DNA from: Vibrio sp. HI00D65
GTDB lineage: Bacteria > Pseudomonadota > Gammaproteobacteria > Enterobacterales > Vibrionaceae
Reading direction: 5' to 3'
NCBI RefSeq assembly: GCF_001635455.1
Contig: NZ_LWEH01000054.1
Span: 1 to 58,514, forward strand
DNA length: 58,514 nucleotides
Part shown: piece by piece, positions 28,901-37,802 of the stretch
How positions within the stretch are numbered: the stretch's first letter is position 1
Layout of the letters: the number at the start of each line of letters is the position of its first letter
Notes under the pieces: model-generated
Databases searched by the model: none
What the model saw: the letters and a program-made list of their open reading frames with translations, nothing else
Told to the model about the DNA's origin: nothing
Translations under genes and position numbers: made by a program

Positions 28901-30112
28901 ATGACAGTGGAAAATAATGTAGAACGTAGTCTGTTTAATGAGGTGATGGTGCCTTGTTATAACCCAATGGAAATGATCCCGGTAAAAGGGGAAGGTGCAC
29001 GCGTATGGGACCAACAAGGCCGAGAGTATATCGACTTTGCTGGTGGTATTGCTGTGAGCTGTTTGGGTCACTGTCACCCAGCAATGGTGAATGCCGTTAC
29101 TGAGCAAGCAAACAAGATTTGGCACCTAAGTAATGTAATGACCAACGAACCTGCACTGCGTCTAGCGAAGAAGCTAACTGACGTATGTTTTGCAGACAAA
29201 GTATTCTTTGCGAACTCTGGCGCAGAAGCGAATGAAGCAGCACTTAAGCTAGCTCGTCGTTGGGCGGCAGATGTTCACGGTCCTGAGAAATCTGAAATCA
29301 TTGCATTCAAACAAGGTTTCCATGGTCGTACTTTCTTTACTGTAACCGTTGGTGGTCAAGAGGCTTACTCTGATGGCTTCGGTCCAAAGCCTGGTGATGT
29401 AACTCACCTACCTTACAATGATATTGCAGCTCTAGAAGCGCATATTTCTGACCGCACTTGTGCCATCATGATGGAACCTCTGCAGGGTGAGGGCGGTATT
29501 ATTCCTCCAACGGCTGAGTTCGTGAATACGGTTCGTGAACTATGTGACAAACACAATGCACTGCTGATTTTTGATGAAGTACAAACAGGTAATGGCCGTA
29601 CTGGTGATTTCTATGCTTACCAAGGTCTAGGTGTAACACCAGATATCCTAAGCACTGCGAAGTCACTAGGTGGCGGTTTCCCTATCGGCGCAATGCTAAC
29701 GACATCTGAACTAGCAACACACCTCAAGGTTGGTACTCATGGTTCTACTTACGGTGGTAACCCACTTGCGTGTGCGGTAGCAGAAGCTGTTGTTGACGTA
29801 GTTAGCCAACCTGAAACTCTGGCTGGCGTGAAAGAGCGTGAAGCACTATTCCGTGATGGTCTAACTAAGATTAACGATAAATACCAAATTTTCAGTGAGA
29901 TTCGCGGTAAAGGCCTATTGTTAGGTGCTGCACTGAATGACGAATGGCAAGGACGTGCGCGCGACGTATTGGTAGCAGCAGGCGAGCAAGGCCTGATGGT
30001 ACTGGTTGCGGGTGCAAACGTGGTTCGTTTCACTCCATCATTGGTTATCACTAAACAAGAAATTGAAGAAGGCTTATCAAAACTAGACAAAGCAATCGCT
30101 ACGCTAGTTTAG
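28901..30112 (+). CDS. astC: Acetylornithine/succinylornithine aminotransferase
   Basis: This PLP enzyme of 403 residues is a class III aminotransferase. The PLP lysine is Lys254 in [10 protein letters not shown], with the phosphate-binding [10 protein letters not shown] at 105-114 and [12 protein letters not shown]. It could act in arginine synthesis (ArgD) and in the AST degradation pathway (AstC); E. coli ArgD and AstC overlap in activity. The neighbours astA and astD favour AstC, while V. cholerae's counterpart is often called ArgD. AAGGAATGTACG precedes the ATG. Two hairpins separate it from astA, so its expression may exceed that of the rest. Confidence 0.92.
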   Translation: MTVENNVERSLFNEVMVPCYNPMEMIPVKGEGARVWDQQGREYIDFAGGIAVSCLGHCHPAMVNAVTEQANKIWHLSNVMTNEPALRLAKKLTDVCFADKVFFANSGAEANEAALKLARRWAADVHGPEKSEIIAFKQGFHGRTFFTVTVGGQEAYSDGFGPKPGDVTHLPYNDIAALEAHISDRTCAIMMEPLQGEGGIIPPTAEFVNTVRELCDKHNALLIFDEVQTGNGRTGDFYAYQGLGVTPDILSTAKSLGGGFPIGAMLTTSELATHLKVGTHGSTYGGNPLACAVAEAVVDVVSQPETLAGVKEREALFRDGLTKINDKYQIFSEIRGKGLLLGAALNDEWQGRARDVLVAAGEQGLMVLVAGANVVRFTPSLVITKQEIEEGLSKLDKAIATLV

Positions 30113-30121
30113 CCTGAGCGG

Positions 30122-30159
30122 CGTCATAGGAATGATCGCCACTAGAGCGATCCCATGAC
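30122..30159 (+). other. Two-part hairpin between astC and astA
   Basis: CGTCAT pairs with ATGACG and inside it GATCGC pairs with GCGATC, around CACTAGA. It lies directly after the astC stop and may stabilise the 3' end of the astC message. Confidence 0.6.
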
Positions 30160-30169
30160 GTTCTGCTAA

Positions 30170-30200
30170 AGGCCCAAGCTTCTGGTTTTGGGCCTATTTT
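30170..30200 (+). terminator. Terminator-like hairpin (attenuator) before astA
   Basis: AGGCCCAA (30170-30177) pairs with TTGGGCCT (30188-30195), followed by ATTTT. It ends only a few bases before the GGAGG of astA, so it could reduce astAD expression relative to astC. Confidence 0.6.
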
Positions 30201-30219
30201 GCATCTGGAGGGAATATTG

Positions 30220-31239
30220 ATGCTAGTTGTTCGCCCAATAAAACTGTCTGATTACGATGCGCTGCACACCTGTGCAGTTGAATCAGGTCATGGATTCACA
30301 TCTCTTCCGGTTAACGAAGAATTGTTAACTAACCGAATTACCCACTCTGAATACAGCTTTGCGAAAGCAGACGTGACTGAACCTGGTGATGAAGGCTACC
30401 TAATGGTGGGTTTCGACTCTGAAACTGGTGAAGTCGCTGGTACAACAGGTATCGAAGCTTCGATTGGCTGGGATGTGCCTTTTTACTCGTACCACATCAG
30501 TAAAGTGGTTCACTCTTCACAGCGCCTTAAAGTGAATAACGTGGTTAAGCTGCTGACGTTTGGTAATAACTATACAGGTTGCAGCGAAATTTGTACGCTG
30601 TTCTTACGTCCTGATTACCGCAAAGGCTTGAACGGTCGATTGATGTCTAAGTGTCGTTTTCTAATGATGGCTGAGCACCCAGAGCGTTTCTCGAAAACGA
30701 TCTTTGCTGAGATGCGTGGTGTATCAGATGCAGAAGGCAACTCGCCATTCTGGAAATGGTTGCAAGAACACTTCTTCTCGATTGATTTCACACTAGCTGA
30801 TTACCTAACAGGTATTGGTAAGAAAGGCTTCATCGCTGACCTTATGCCGAAGCTGCCAATCTATGTAAACCTATTGAGTGAAGAAGCTCAGGCGGTGATT
30901 GGTCAAGTGCACGACAACACCCGCCCAGCATTGAAACTGCTGGAACGTGAGGGTTTCACTAATCGTGGTTACGTCGACATCTTTGATGCGGGACCAACGG
31001 TTGAGTGTGATTTAAGAAACATCGAATCTGTACGTCACTCTATTCGAGCACAGGTTCAAATTGCAGAGCACTCTAGCTCTAAAGACTTCCTAATTGGTAA
31101 TACCTCGTTTGAGAACTTCCGCGCAGTTGCCGCGAAAGGTGCATATGACCAGGCAAGCGACACAGTGATTTTATCATCTGAAGTAGCAAGCGCTCTTGAA
31201 GTAAAAGAAGGCGATTTCGTTCGCATGCTGGCTCAATAA
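30220..31239 (+). CDS. astA: Arginine N-succinyltransferase AstA
   Basis: AstA transfers a succinyl group from succinyl-CoA to arginine, the first step of the ammonia-producing AST pathway. I chose the ATG at 30220, with GGAGG about 9 nt upstream, giving a 339-residue protein that begins MLVVRPIKLSDYDAL as in the family; an ATG at 30199 would add 7 residues. The family sequence CTLFLRPDYRKGLNGRLMS (acetyltransferase-like CoA loop) is visible. astD follows after 39 bp. The hydrolase AstB and desuccinylase AstE are not in the window. Confidence 0.96.
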   Translation: MLVVRPIKLSDYDALHTCAVESGHGFTSLPVNEELLTNRITHSEYSFAKADVTEPGDEGYLMVGFDSETGEVAGTTGIEASIGWDVPFYSYHISKVVHSSQRLKVNNVVKLLTFGNNYTGCSEICTLFLRPDYRKGLNGRLMSKCRFLMMAEHPERFSKTIFAEMRGVSDAEGNSPFWKWLQEHFFSIDFTLADYLTGIGKKGFIADLMPKLPIYVNLLSEEAQAVIGQVHDNTRPALKLLEREGFTNRGYVDIFDAGPTVECDLRNIESVRHSIRAQVQIAEHSSSKDFLIGNTSFENFRAVAAKGAYDQASDTVILSSEVASALEVKEGDFVRMLAQ

Positions 31240-31278
31240 GAGCGGCGATTATCTGTCGAAGATTGTAAGGATATAAGT

Positions 31279-32736
31279 ATGACTCAGTGGATAGCAGGAC
31301 AATGGGTGGCAGGTCAAGGTAACGCCATGACATCAGTAAGCCCATACAACAACGAAGTAGTGTGGCAGGGTGATAGTGCAACACCGGCACAGGTTGAATC
31401 TGCAGTGACAGCGGCTCGCGAAGCGTTTCTAGTTTGGAAAAAACTGAGCTTTGCTAAGCGTGAAGCGATCGTGTTGAAGTTCGCGGAAAAGGTAAAAGAG
31501 AACAGCGAAGAGATCGCGCAAATTATCGCAAAAGAGACGGGCAAACCTATTTGGGAAACTCGTACTGAAGCAGGCGCAATGGCGGGCAAGATCGCTATCT
31601 CTATTCGTGCTTACCACGACCGTACTGGTGAAGCATCACGTGAAGCAGCGGGTAACCAAATTGTACTTCGTCACCGTCCGTTGGGCGTGATGGCGGTGTT
31701 TGGCCCTTACAACTTCCCTGGTCACCTACCTAATGGCCATATTGTGCCTGCATTGTTAGCGGGTAATACTGTGGTATTCAAACCATCAGAGCAGACACCT
31801 TGGACAGGTGAGTTTGCGATGAAGCTATGGCAAGAAGCCGGTCTTCCTGCTGGCGTAATCAATCTAGTGCAAGGTGCTAAAGAGACAGGTATCGCACTGG
31901 CGGATGCTAAAGGCCTTGATGGTGTGCTGTTCACAGGTAGTGCCAATACTGGTCACATCCTTCACCGTCAATTTGCGGGTCAACCGGGTAAGATGTTGGC
32001 ACTAGAGATGGGGGGTAATAACCCTATGGTGATCAGTGACCAATACGGTGATGCAGACGCAACGGTATACACCATTATTCAATCAGCGTTCATCAGTGCC
32101 GGTCAACGTTGTACATGTGCTCGTCGCCTGTATGTTCCTGTTGGCGAGAAGGGTGATCTGCTACTTGATAAACTGGTCGCAGCGACGCAAAAGATTCGTG
32201 TTGATCAGCCATTCGCTGAACCAGCTCCTTTCATGGGGCCGCAAATCTCTGAAGCTGCAGCTAAGTTTATTCTAGAGGCACAAGCTAATCTGCAATCTCT
32301 AGGTGGTATCAGCCTAGTGGAAGCAAAAGCGGGCGAAGCGGCGTTTGTTTCTCCAGGCATTATCGATGCAACCAACATTGCTGAGCTACCAGATGAAGAG
32401 TACTTCGGGCCATTGCTGCAAGTGGTTCGTTACCAATCGCTAGAGCAAGCGGTTGAGTTAGCTAACGACACTCGCTTCGGTCTGTCTGCTGGCCTGGTAT
32501 CAACCGACGATGCTGAGTGGGAATACTTCGTTGACCATATCCGTGCGGGTATTGTTAACCGTAACCGCCAGCTAACAGGCGCAAGTGGTGATGCCCCATT
32601 TGGTGGCCCGGGTGCGTCAGGTAACCTACGTCCAAGTGCTTACTATGCGGCAGACTACTGTGCTTACCCAATGGCTTCAATGGAAGGTGGTGAAACTCAA
32701 CTGCCAGCCACATTTAGCCCAGGCATCGAGCTGTAG
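31279..32736 (+). CDS. astD: N-succinylglutamate 5-semialdehyde dehydrogenase AstD
   Basis: AstD oxidises succinylglutamate semialdehyde with NAD in the AST pathway. The 485-residue aldehyde dehydrogenase has the catalytic Cys278 in AGQRCTCAR and the glutamate Glu243 in [15 protein letters not shown] (220-225) marks the NAD site. AAGGATATAAGT precedes the ATG. It ends the astCAD run and a terminator follows. Confidence 0.96.
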   Translation: MTQWIAGQWVAGQGNAMTSVSPYNNEVVWQGDSATPAQVESAVTAAREAFLVWKKLSFAKREAIVLKFAEKVKENSEEIAQIIAKETGKPIWETRTEAGAMAGKIAISIRAYHDRTGEASREAAGNQIVLRHRPLGVMAVFGPYNFPGHLPNGHIVPALLAGNTVVFKPSEQTPWTGEFAMKLWQEAGLPAGVINLVQGAKETGIALADAKGLDGVLFTGSANTGHILHRQFAGQPGKMLALEMGGNNPMVISDQYGDADATVYTIIQSAFISAGQRCTCARRLYVPVGEKGDLLLDKLVAATQKIRVDQPFAEPAPFMGPQISEAAAKFILEAQANLQSLGGISLVEAKAGEAAFVSPGIIDATNIAELPDEEYFGPLLQVVRYQSLEQAVELANDTRFGLSAGLVSTDDAEWEYFVDHIRAGIVNRNRQLTGASGDAPFGGPGASGNLRPSAYYAADYCAYPMASMEGGETQLPATFSPGIEL

Positions 32737-32778
32737 TTTAGATTGATATTAAGCTAATGCTTAGTTGATAGTTATGAG

Positions 32779-32806
32779 ATAAGGAAGCGGTGTATCGCTT
32801 CCTTAT
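32779..32806 (+). terminator. Terminator after astD
   Basis: ATAAGGAAGCG and CGCTTCCTTAT form an 11-bp stem around GTGTAT, followed by TTTTA. Confidence 0.75.
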
Positions 32807-32951
32807 TTTAACCACGCTCAGCATCAAGATTGGGCGGCAGATAATAATAGAACAAGTATGTCACAGGCTGATGGCTGCTGACTTTTTGTCTCAGTCTCTC
32901 CCTTTCTAATCCAAATCACTAGCTTGCTAGAACCTCTGACAAGGAGTCACC

Positions 32952-33743
32952 ATGACGCCCGATCTACTCTTTAAATCTCTATGGGACGATTACATTCATA
33001 GACTTTGCCCGTCGGCAGAGAAAGTGCATCACTTGCTAAAAGAAGATGAAGCGCTGATCAACGATCACATTGCATTGCGTACCTTTAATGTTGCCCCTTT
33101 AGGTATTGAAACATTAGCTAAGCCATTCCTTGAGCTGGGTTATAAAGCATGTGGCGATTACTTGTTTGAAAGTAAGAAGCTAGTGGCTAAACACTACGAA
33201 CACCCAGATCCAAAACAACCGAAAGTGTTCATTAGTGAGTTGAAGGTAGAAGAGTGTTCTAGTGAATTACAGCAGATCGTTGCCAAATTGGTTGAGCAGG
33301 TTGATGCAAGTAAGTTAGAGGGACATGAATTCCTATTTGGTGGTCGCCTTTGGGATTTGAGCTTCGCTGATTTCCAACTGCTAGTCACGGAGAGTGAATA
33401 CGCCTCTTGGTTAGCCGCTCACGGTTACGGTGCCAACCACTTCACGGTTAGTGTCAATCAACTGAACAAGTTCGATGAAGTACAAGCTGTGAATGATTAT
33501 CTGAGTGATGCTGGCTTTACGATTAATGCATCTGGTGGTGAAGTGAAAGGCTCTCCAGAGGTGCTGTTAGAGCAATCATCAACCATGGCAGATAAAGTGC
33601 CAGTGGCATTCGTTGAAGGCAATGAGATGATTCCTGGTGGCTTCTATGAGTTCGCTAAGCGTTATGCGATGGCTAATGGTGAGCTTTATACCGGTTTTGT
33701 TGCTGCATCGGCGGATAAGATCTTCGAAAGCACCAACGGGTAA
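32952..33743 (+). CDS. DUF1338 family protein (HglS/YdcJ-like metalloenzyme)
   Basis: The 263-residue protein belongs to DUF1338. Characterised members of this VOC-like family (HglS, plant homologues) are Fe(II) enzymes that convert 2-oxoadipate to 2-hydroxyglutarate in lysine catabolism. Candidate metal ligands are His39 in NDHIALRTF, the histidine in GANHFTVS and the glutamate in GGFYEFAKRY. It is shorter than E. coli YdcJ. It follows astD after about 215 bp and a terminator, a position I recall as conserved in Vibrio. AAGGAG precedes the ATG. The substrate here is unknown. Confidence 0.85.
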   Translation: MTPDLLFKSLWDDYIHRLCPSAEKVHHLLKEDEALINDHIALRTFNVAPLGIETLAKPFLELGYKACGDYLFESKKLVAKHYEHPDPKQPKVFISELKVEECSSELQQIVAKLVEQVDASKLEGHEFLFGGRLWDLSFADFQLLVTESEYASWLAAHGYGANHFTVSVNQLNKFDEVQAVNDYLSDAGFTINASGGEVKGSPEVLLEQSSTMADKVPVAFVEGNEMIPGGFYEFAKRYAMANGELYTGFVAASADKIFESTNG

Positions 33744-33746
33744 CGA

Positions 33747-33852
33747 AAGATACGAGCACGGGCTTTGCCCTAGAGAGGCGGGTACGCTTCGCTTCGAGAA
33801 TGTTTACGAGGCGAGAGCCTCATGTGTTCCATTAGTATCTCGTACCTTCTCT
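33747..33852. repeat. Nested palindromic intergenic element
   Basis: The outer arms GAAAGATACGAG (near 33744-33755) and CTCGTACCTTCTC are near complements, and inside are small palindromes such as GGGCTTTGCCC and GAGGC-GA-GAGCCTC. The composition differs from the flanking genes. It looks like a REP/MITE-type unit, without transposase. Confidence 0.45.
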
Positions 33853-33862
33853 CAATAAAGAA

Positions 33863-33892
33863 AAAGCCACCAAATTCGCATTTGGTGGCTTT
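33863..33892. terminator. Bidirectional terminator between the DUF1338 gene and crp
   Basis: A 12-bp stem, AAAGCCACCAAA with TTTGGTGGCTTT, with loop TTCGCA. On the minus strand it lies 26 bp after crp and is followed by a T tract. Confidence 0.88.
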
Positions 33893-33918
33893 CATATTTT
33901 TGACTCAGTTAATCGAAA

Positions 33919-34551
33919 TTAACGAGTGCCGTATACCACGATAGTCTTACCGTGTGCAGAAATTAGGTTCTGCTCTTCTAGCATCTTCAAGATACGACCT
34001 ACTGTTTCACGAGAACAACCAACGATTTGGCCAATCTCTTGACGAGTGATCTTGATTTGCATGCCGTCAGGGTGAGTCATTGCATCTGGCTGTTTCGCTA
34101 GGTTTAGTAGCGTTTGAGCGATACGGCCTGTTACGTCAAGGAACGCTAAGTCACCAACCTTTTGGCTAGTTACTTGTAGGCGGCTTGCCATTTGCGCTGA
34201 AAGACGCATTAGGATGTCTGGGTTCACTTGGATAAGTTGACGGAACTTCTTGAAAGAAATTTCAGCTACTTCACAAGGAGATTTAGCACGAACCCAAGCT
34301 GTACGCTCTTGGTCTTCTTCGAACAAGCCTAGCTCACCGATGAAGTCGCCTTGGTTTAGGTAAGAAAGAATCATTTCCTTACCTTCTTCGTCTTTAATAA
34401 GAACTGCCACAGAACCTTTAACGATGTAGTACAAGGTCTCTGCCTTTTCACCAGCATGGATCAAAGTACTTTTTGAAGGGTACTTATGAATATGACAGTG
34501 TGAAAGGAACCACTCTAATGTTGGATCGGTTTGAGGTTTACCTAGAACCAT
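33919..34551 (-). CDS. crp: cAMP receptor protein CRP
   Basis: CRP binds cAMP and controls carbon use, competence, quorum sensing and virulence genes in Vibrio. The 210-residue protein is almost identical to E. coli CRP: the cAMP-binding segment [10 protein letters not shown] (71-80) with Arg83 and Thr84, the dimer helix (about 112-138) and the helix-turn-helix [18 protein letters not shown] (169-186). Thr84 replaces the serine of E. coli CRP. It is transcribed leftward, with prkB upstream on the same strand 240 bp away. A candidate CRP site lies in that gap. Confidence 0.97.
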   Translation of the reverse strand: MVLGKPQTDPTLEWFLSHCHIHKYPSKSTLIHAGEKAETLYYIVKGSVAVLIKDEEGKEMILSYLNQGDFIGELGLFEEDQERTAWVRAKSPCEVAEISFKKFRQLIQVNPDILMRLSAQMASRLQVTSQKVGDLAFLDVTGRIAQTLLNLAKQPDAMTHPDGMQIKITRQEIGQIVGCSRETVGRILKMLEEQNLISAHGKTIVVYGTR

Positions 34552-34742
34552 AATATCTCACTTCCTCTGCAGGGTATGCTTGCCGCTTTCCGTATTTTAG
34601 CTAAGCCTGAATTGACTTCTTAGGATAAGAGCACTCGATGAGCACTGCAAGCTATCTTGTGTTTCGTTTAAGAATAGTATCCTTTTTCAGGTACTATTTC
34701 TTGATTTTAATCGTGACCAAGCTACGATTTTTTACGCAAAAT

Positions 34743-34758
34743 TGTGCACATGATCACG
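34743..34758. promoter_or_regulatory. Candidate CRP site upstream of crp
   Basis: TGTGCACATGATCACG matches 8 of 10 fixed bases of TGTGA-N6-TCACA. It lies about 190 bp upstream of the crp ATG, where CRP autoregulation would be expected. Confidence 0.4.
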
Positions 34759-34791
34759 GTATGAAAAGTAATCAGCCAGAATGTCGTTTTG

Positions 34792-35661
34792 TTAACCTAT
34801 TTTCCCGGTTTCGATGAGTTGTTGTAGGATTGGCCTCACAATGAGCTCCATAGCAAAACTCATCTTGCCACCTGGCACCACTAGGGTGTTATGACGAGAC
34901 ATGAATGAGCCATCAATCATGGCCAAAAGATACGGGAAATCGACGTTTTTGATGCCGCGCAAACGTATAACAACGAAGCTTTCATCTAAACTTGGAATCT
35001 CTTTGGCGTTAAGTGGATTCGATGTATCTACGGTTGGAACACGCTGAAAGTTGATATGAGTACGCGAAAATTGCGGGGTAATATAGTTAAGGTAGTCATC
35101 CATTGAACGAACAATGGAGTCCATTACTGCTTCGCGTGAGTGGCCACGATCGCGTGTGTCACGAACGAACTTTTGAATCCACTCTAGGTTTACGATAGGA
35201 ACCATGCCAATCAGCAGGTCGACGTGTTGAGAGACATTAATGTCGCCATCAACCACGCCGCCGTGTAGGCCTTCGTAAAACATCACGTCTGAATTTTCTG
35301 GGATATCTTGCCATGGCGTGAAGGTGCCTGGCATTTGATTATAAGGCACAGCTTCATCGAACGTATGTAGGTAACTACGTACTTTACCAGTACCTTCATT
35401 ACCGTACTTACGGAAAAACTCTTCTAATGCTGCGAAGTCGTTGGCTTGTGGGCCGAAGTAGCTGATGTGCTTACCTTGCTCACGTGCCTTGCGGATCTCG
35501 ACGTCCATTTCTGGTCGAGTGAAGCGGTGAAAACTATCCCCTTCAACCCAAGCAGCCTTCACGTCCATCATGTTGAACATTTTTCGGAAGGCTTCTGAGG
35601 TAGTGGTGGTGCCGGCTCCTGAAGAACCCGTCACCGCAATAATTGGATGTTTAGCGGACAT
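34792..35661 (-). CDS. prkB: Phosphoribulokinase-like protein PrkB
   Basis: The 289-residue protein is a phosphoribulokinase homologue, with the P-loop GSSGAGTTT at 12-20 and the later motif FYEGLHGG. Phosphoribulokinase makes ribulose 1,5-bisphosphate in the Calvin cycle, yet no RuBisCO gene is seen here and vibrios are heterotrophs. The gene is conserved beside crp in E. coli and Vibrio, but its role is unknown. The ATG at 35661 starts the fold directly. yheU lies upstream 77 bp away on the same strand. Confidence 0.92.
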   Translation of the reverse strand: MSAKHPIIAVTGSSGAGTTTTSEAFRKMFNMMDVKAAWVEGDSFHRFTRPEMDVEIRKAREQGKHISYFGPQANDFAALEEFFRKYGNEGTGKVRSYLHTFDEAVPYNQMPGTFTPWQDIPENSDVMFYEGLHGGVVDGDINVSQHVDLLIGMVPIVNLEWIQKFVRDTRDRGHSREAVMDSIVRSMDDYLNYITPQFSRTHINFQRVPTVDTSNPLNAKEIPSLDESFVVIRLRGIKNVDFPYLLAMIDGSFMSRHNTLVVPGGKMSFAMELIVRPILQQLIETGKIG

Positions 35662-35738
35662 GACAACCCTTGTCTTATGAGTAACTTACTTGTTAGCAAT
35701 CGTTTTCCACTATAACACGGCTCTGTGTTAAGCGCAGC

Positions 35739-35951
35739 TTAGAAGCGTTTTGTGAGCTGGATATCAACGGTCTCGTGCAGTTCGGAAAACACGATGTTAG
35801 CCTCACCAGAAGCTAATTGATGTTTCACTTGGTCAATCTTGTTTTGTAGAGAGATCTCCACGTCGCCGTAGTCTGTACCCTCACGCAGTACGAATTCTTT
35901 GATGAGGTTTTCCAGAGTGTCAGGTTCAATGTCTTTCCATGGGATGATCAT
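35739..35951 (-). CDS. yheU: YheU family protein
   Basis: A 70-residue acidic protein of the YheU family, function unknown. It begins [20 protein letters not shown], as E. coli YheU does. It is conserved between yheT and prkB in enterobacteria, and the same order is found here. GAGAGAAGTATTT precedes the ATG on the minus strand. Confidence 0.9.
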   Translation of the reverse strand: MIIPWKDIEPDTLENLIKEFVLREGTDYGDVEISLQNKIDQVKHQLASGEANIVFSELHETVDIQLTKRF

Positions 35952-36080
35952 AAATACTTCTCTCTTTTATGTTCATTAATAGGTTGTGATGTGTGCTCCG
36001 TGACTTTTTGAACACAACTCTCTAATAGTAGGTGCGCTATCTTATCAAGGTTTCTCTTATATATTTAGTCGGCTTAGTCG

Positions 36081-37061
36081 TTATGCTGAATCTTGAATAC
36101 TTTCATAGTAGGCAGGCAGCGCTTCTTCTAACCAAAACCTTGGTTTTAGCGTACTACCAGTAATAAACCCAACATGACCCCCCTTCTGGAACAAGCGATA
36201 ATCGATGTTATCCGGCAGAACGAATTTAGGAATTACATCATCAGTCATGAAAGGATCGTCTTTAGCATGGATGATCTGAGTTGGTAGCTTTATCTTATTG
36301 AGCTTAGGAAGAGCTGAGCACTGTGCGTAATAGTCTTGAGCGTTCTTGAATCCATGCAGAGGCGCGGTGATTCGTTCATCAAACTCATACAACTTATCAA
36401 TCTTCTTGATTGTCTCAGCGGTGATATCGAGCTTCTCTTGCAGCAGGTTGATCTTTCTTAAGGCGTTTGATTTGAGAGAGCTGAGCAGGTACTTCTTGTA
36501 GAGCTTAGAAAAGCCTTTCTCAATGCGACTCGCGCAACAAGCCAGATCAAACGGAGCTGATACTATGGTTGCTGCTGATAGCAGGGGATCGTCTGAATAT
36601 TCAGCCAGATAATTCGCCAACATGTTTCCACCTAAAGAGATTCCGACCGCCACCTTAGGGTTGTTGGGAAACTGTGCATGCAGGTGCCTTAGGAAAAAGC
36701 GAGCATCTTCGACTTCGCCAGAATGGTAAGCACGAGCCAAGCGGTTCGGTTTACCGCTGCAGCCTCTAAAGTGCATCATCACGGATAACCACTCATCCTT
36801 GGCAAATGCATTCATCAGTCCGTTTGCATAAGGGCTTTCAAAACTGCCTTCTAATCCGTGGAAGAGAATGAAGATAGGTTTGTTGCTTGTTAGTTCATCG
36901 TTATCTGGTGATTCACTCCAAGCAAGGTCTAGGAAGTCCCCATCAGGCGTTTCTAAGGTTTGCCACGTAGGGTGGAACAACACCTGATTTCTGATAAACC
37001 TTGGCACTAAAGTTTGTAAGTGTGGGTTAGATAAACCAGCAGCTGCGGTAAATATGGTCAT
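36081..37061 (-). CDS. yheT: Alpha/beta hydrolase YheT
   Basis: The 326-residue protein is an alpha/beta-fold hydrolase of the YheT/EMB8 type. The nucleophile elbow is GISLGG, Ser142, the acid is probably the aspartate in HAKDDPFM, and the histidine that in KGGHVGF. HGLEGSFESPYA near 68-79 supplies the oxyanion region. The substrate is not known; some relatives are esterases. It lies upstream of yheU on the same strand, 129 bp away. Confidence 0.92.
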   Translation of the reverse strand: MTIFTAAAGLSNPHLQTLVPRFIRNQVLFHPTWQTLETPDGDFLDLAWSESPDNDELTSNKPIFILFHGLEGSFESPYANGLMNAFAKDEWLSVMMHFRGCSGKPNRLARAYHSGEVEDARFFLRHLHAQFPNNPKVAVGISLGGNMLANYLAEYSDDPLLSAATIVSAPFDLACCASRIEKGFSKLYKKYLLSSLKSNALRKINLLQEKLDITAETIKKIDKLYEFDERITAPLHGFKNAQDYYAQCSALPKLNKIKLPTQIIHAKDDPFMTDDVIPKFVLPDNIDYRLFQKGGHVGFITGSTLKPRFWLEEALPAYYESIQDSA

Positions 37062-37331
37062 AAAACAGTCCGTGCTTTTTATGGGCTTTGAAAAGTATTA
37101 AGTATTGCGATGCACCCACGTTTTTATTTGAACTTGGTTAATTCTCGGTGCAAGCGCAAGCCTCTCTCTGAGACTCAATGTAAAAATAGATTATGAGTAA
37201 CTGATTGAGTATTATCAAACTTGTACGAGCTAGCCTCTGCTCGCTATGAGCACTCATTTTGTTATGAGCATCGAGATATCAATACGAGAGTAAGCTTGTA
37301 CCGGGACAACTCAAAAGAGAAAGAAAACGAG
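37062..37331. other. Gene-free stretch between yheT and the TIGR02444 gene
   Basis: I see no gene here. A short direct repeat, CTATGAGCA and TTATGAGCA, occurs near 37240-37270. The promoter of yheT is probably near its left end. Confidence 0.4.
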
Positions 37332-37802
37332 TTAAGGCTGAGGGGCGGGTTCAGAAAATGCGTCATAGAGGCTTTCTGCTCCTAGTAGACGACAATATTG
37401 CAGAGCCAGTGGTGCTTGTTGATTAGTGAACAGTTGCAGTGAGTTAATACAGTCGACAAGGTCGGATTGCTGCTGCTTCTCAAGTTGCAGTTCAAACTGT
37501 AAGGCTTCACGGTAGAGAGAGTCGACAACATGCTCTTTAAGGTGTTTGCGTAACTCTCGATAACTATGAAGTAGGGTTTCTGAGCGGCTTAAGCACTGCT
37601 GCACTTTGTGCCACTCTTCTTCTGCAAAAGACACTTGCTGCTCATCGAGCCATTTAAGGAGCAGCAGTAGATTGACGTTGCCGTGGAACTGGTTTTGCAA
37701 AGCTAAGCACGCATCTTTAACACCGCGCACACTGTAGTACTGAAGGCTAAATTGCCATAGTCGTTCCAGTGTTAGTGATATTGGGGCGTGCTTTGGGCTC
37801 AT
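37332..37802 (-). CDS. TIGR02444 family protein
   Basis: The 156-residue protein fits the TIGR02444 family, which has no known function. The start MSPKHAPISLTLERLWQFSL with YYSVRGVKDACLALQ is typical. It is helical, rich in Gln and Leu, with no signal peptide or membrane segment. Its ATG overlaps the yheS stop by 4 nt (ATGA), so it is translationally coupled to the ABC-F protein. E. coli has no such gene between yheS and yheT. Confidence 0.82.
   Translation of the reverse strand: MSPKHAPISLTLERLWQFSLQYYSVRGVKDACLALQNQFHGNVNLLLLLKWLDEQQVSFAEEEWHKVQQCLSRSETLLHSYRELRKHLKEHVVDSLYREALQFELQLEKQQQSDLVDCINSLQLFTNQQAPLALQYCRLLGAESLYDAFSEPAPQP

Noticed and set aside
33637..33858. A 73-residue open frame across the end of the DUF1338 gene and the palindromic element
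   Set aside because: Its first half is another frame of the DUF1338 gene and its second half is repeat-like DNA.
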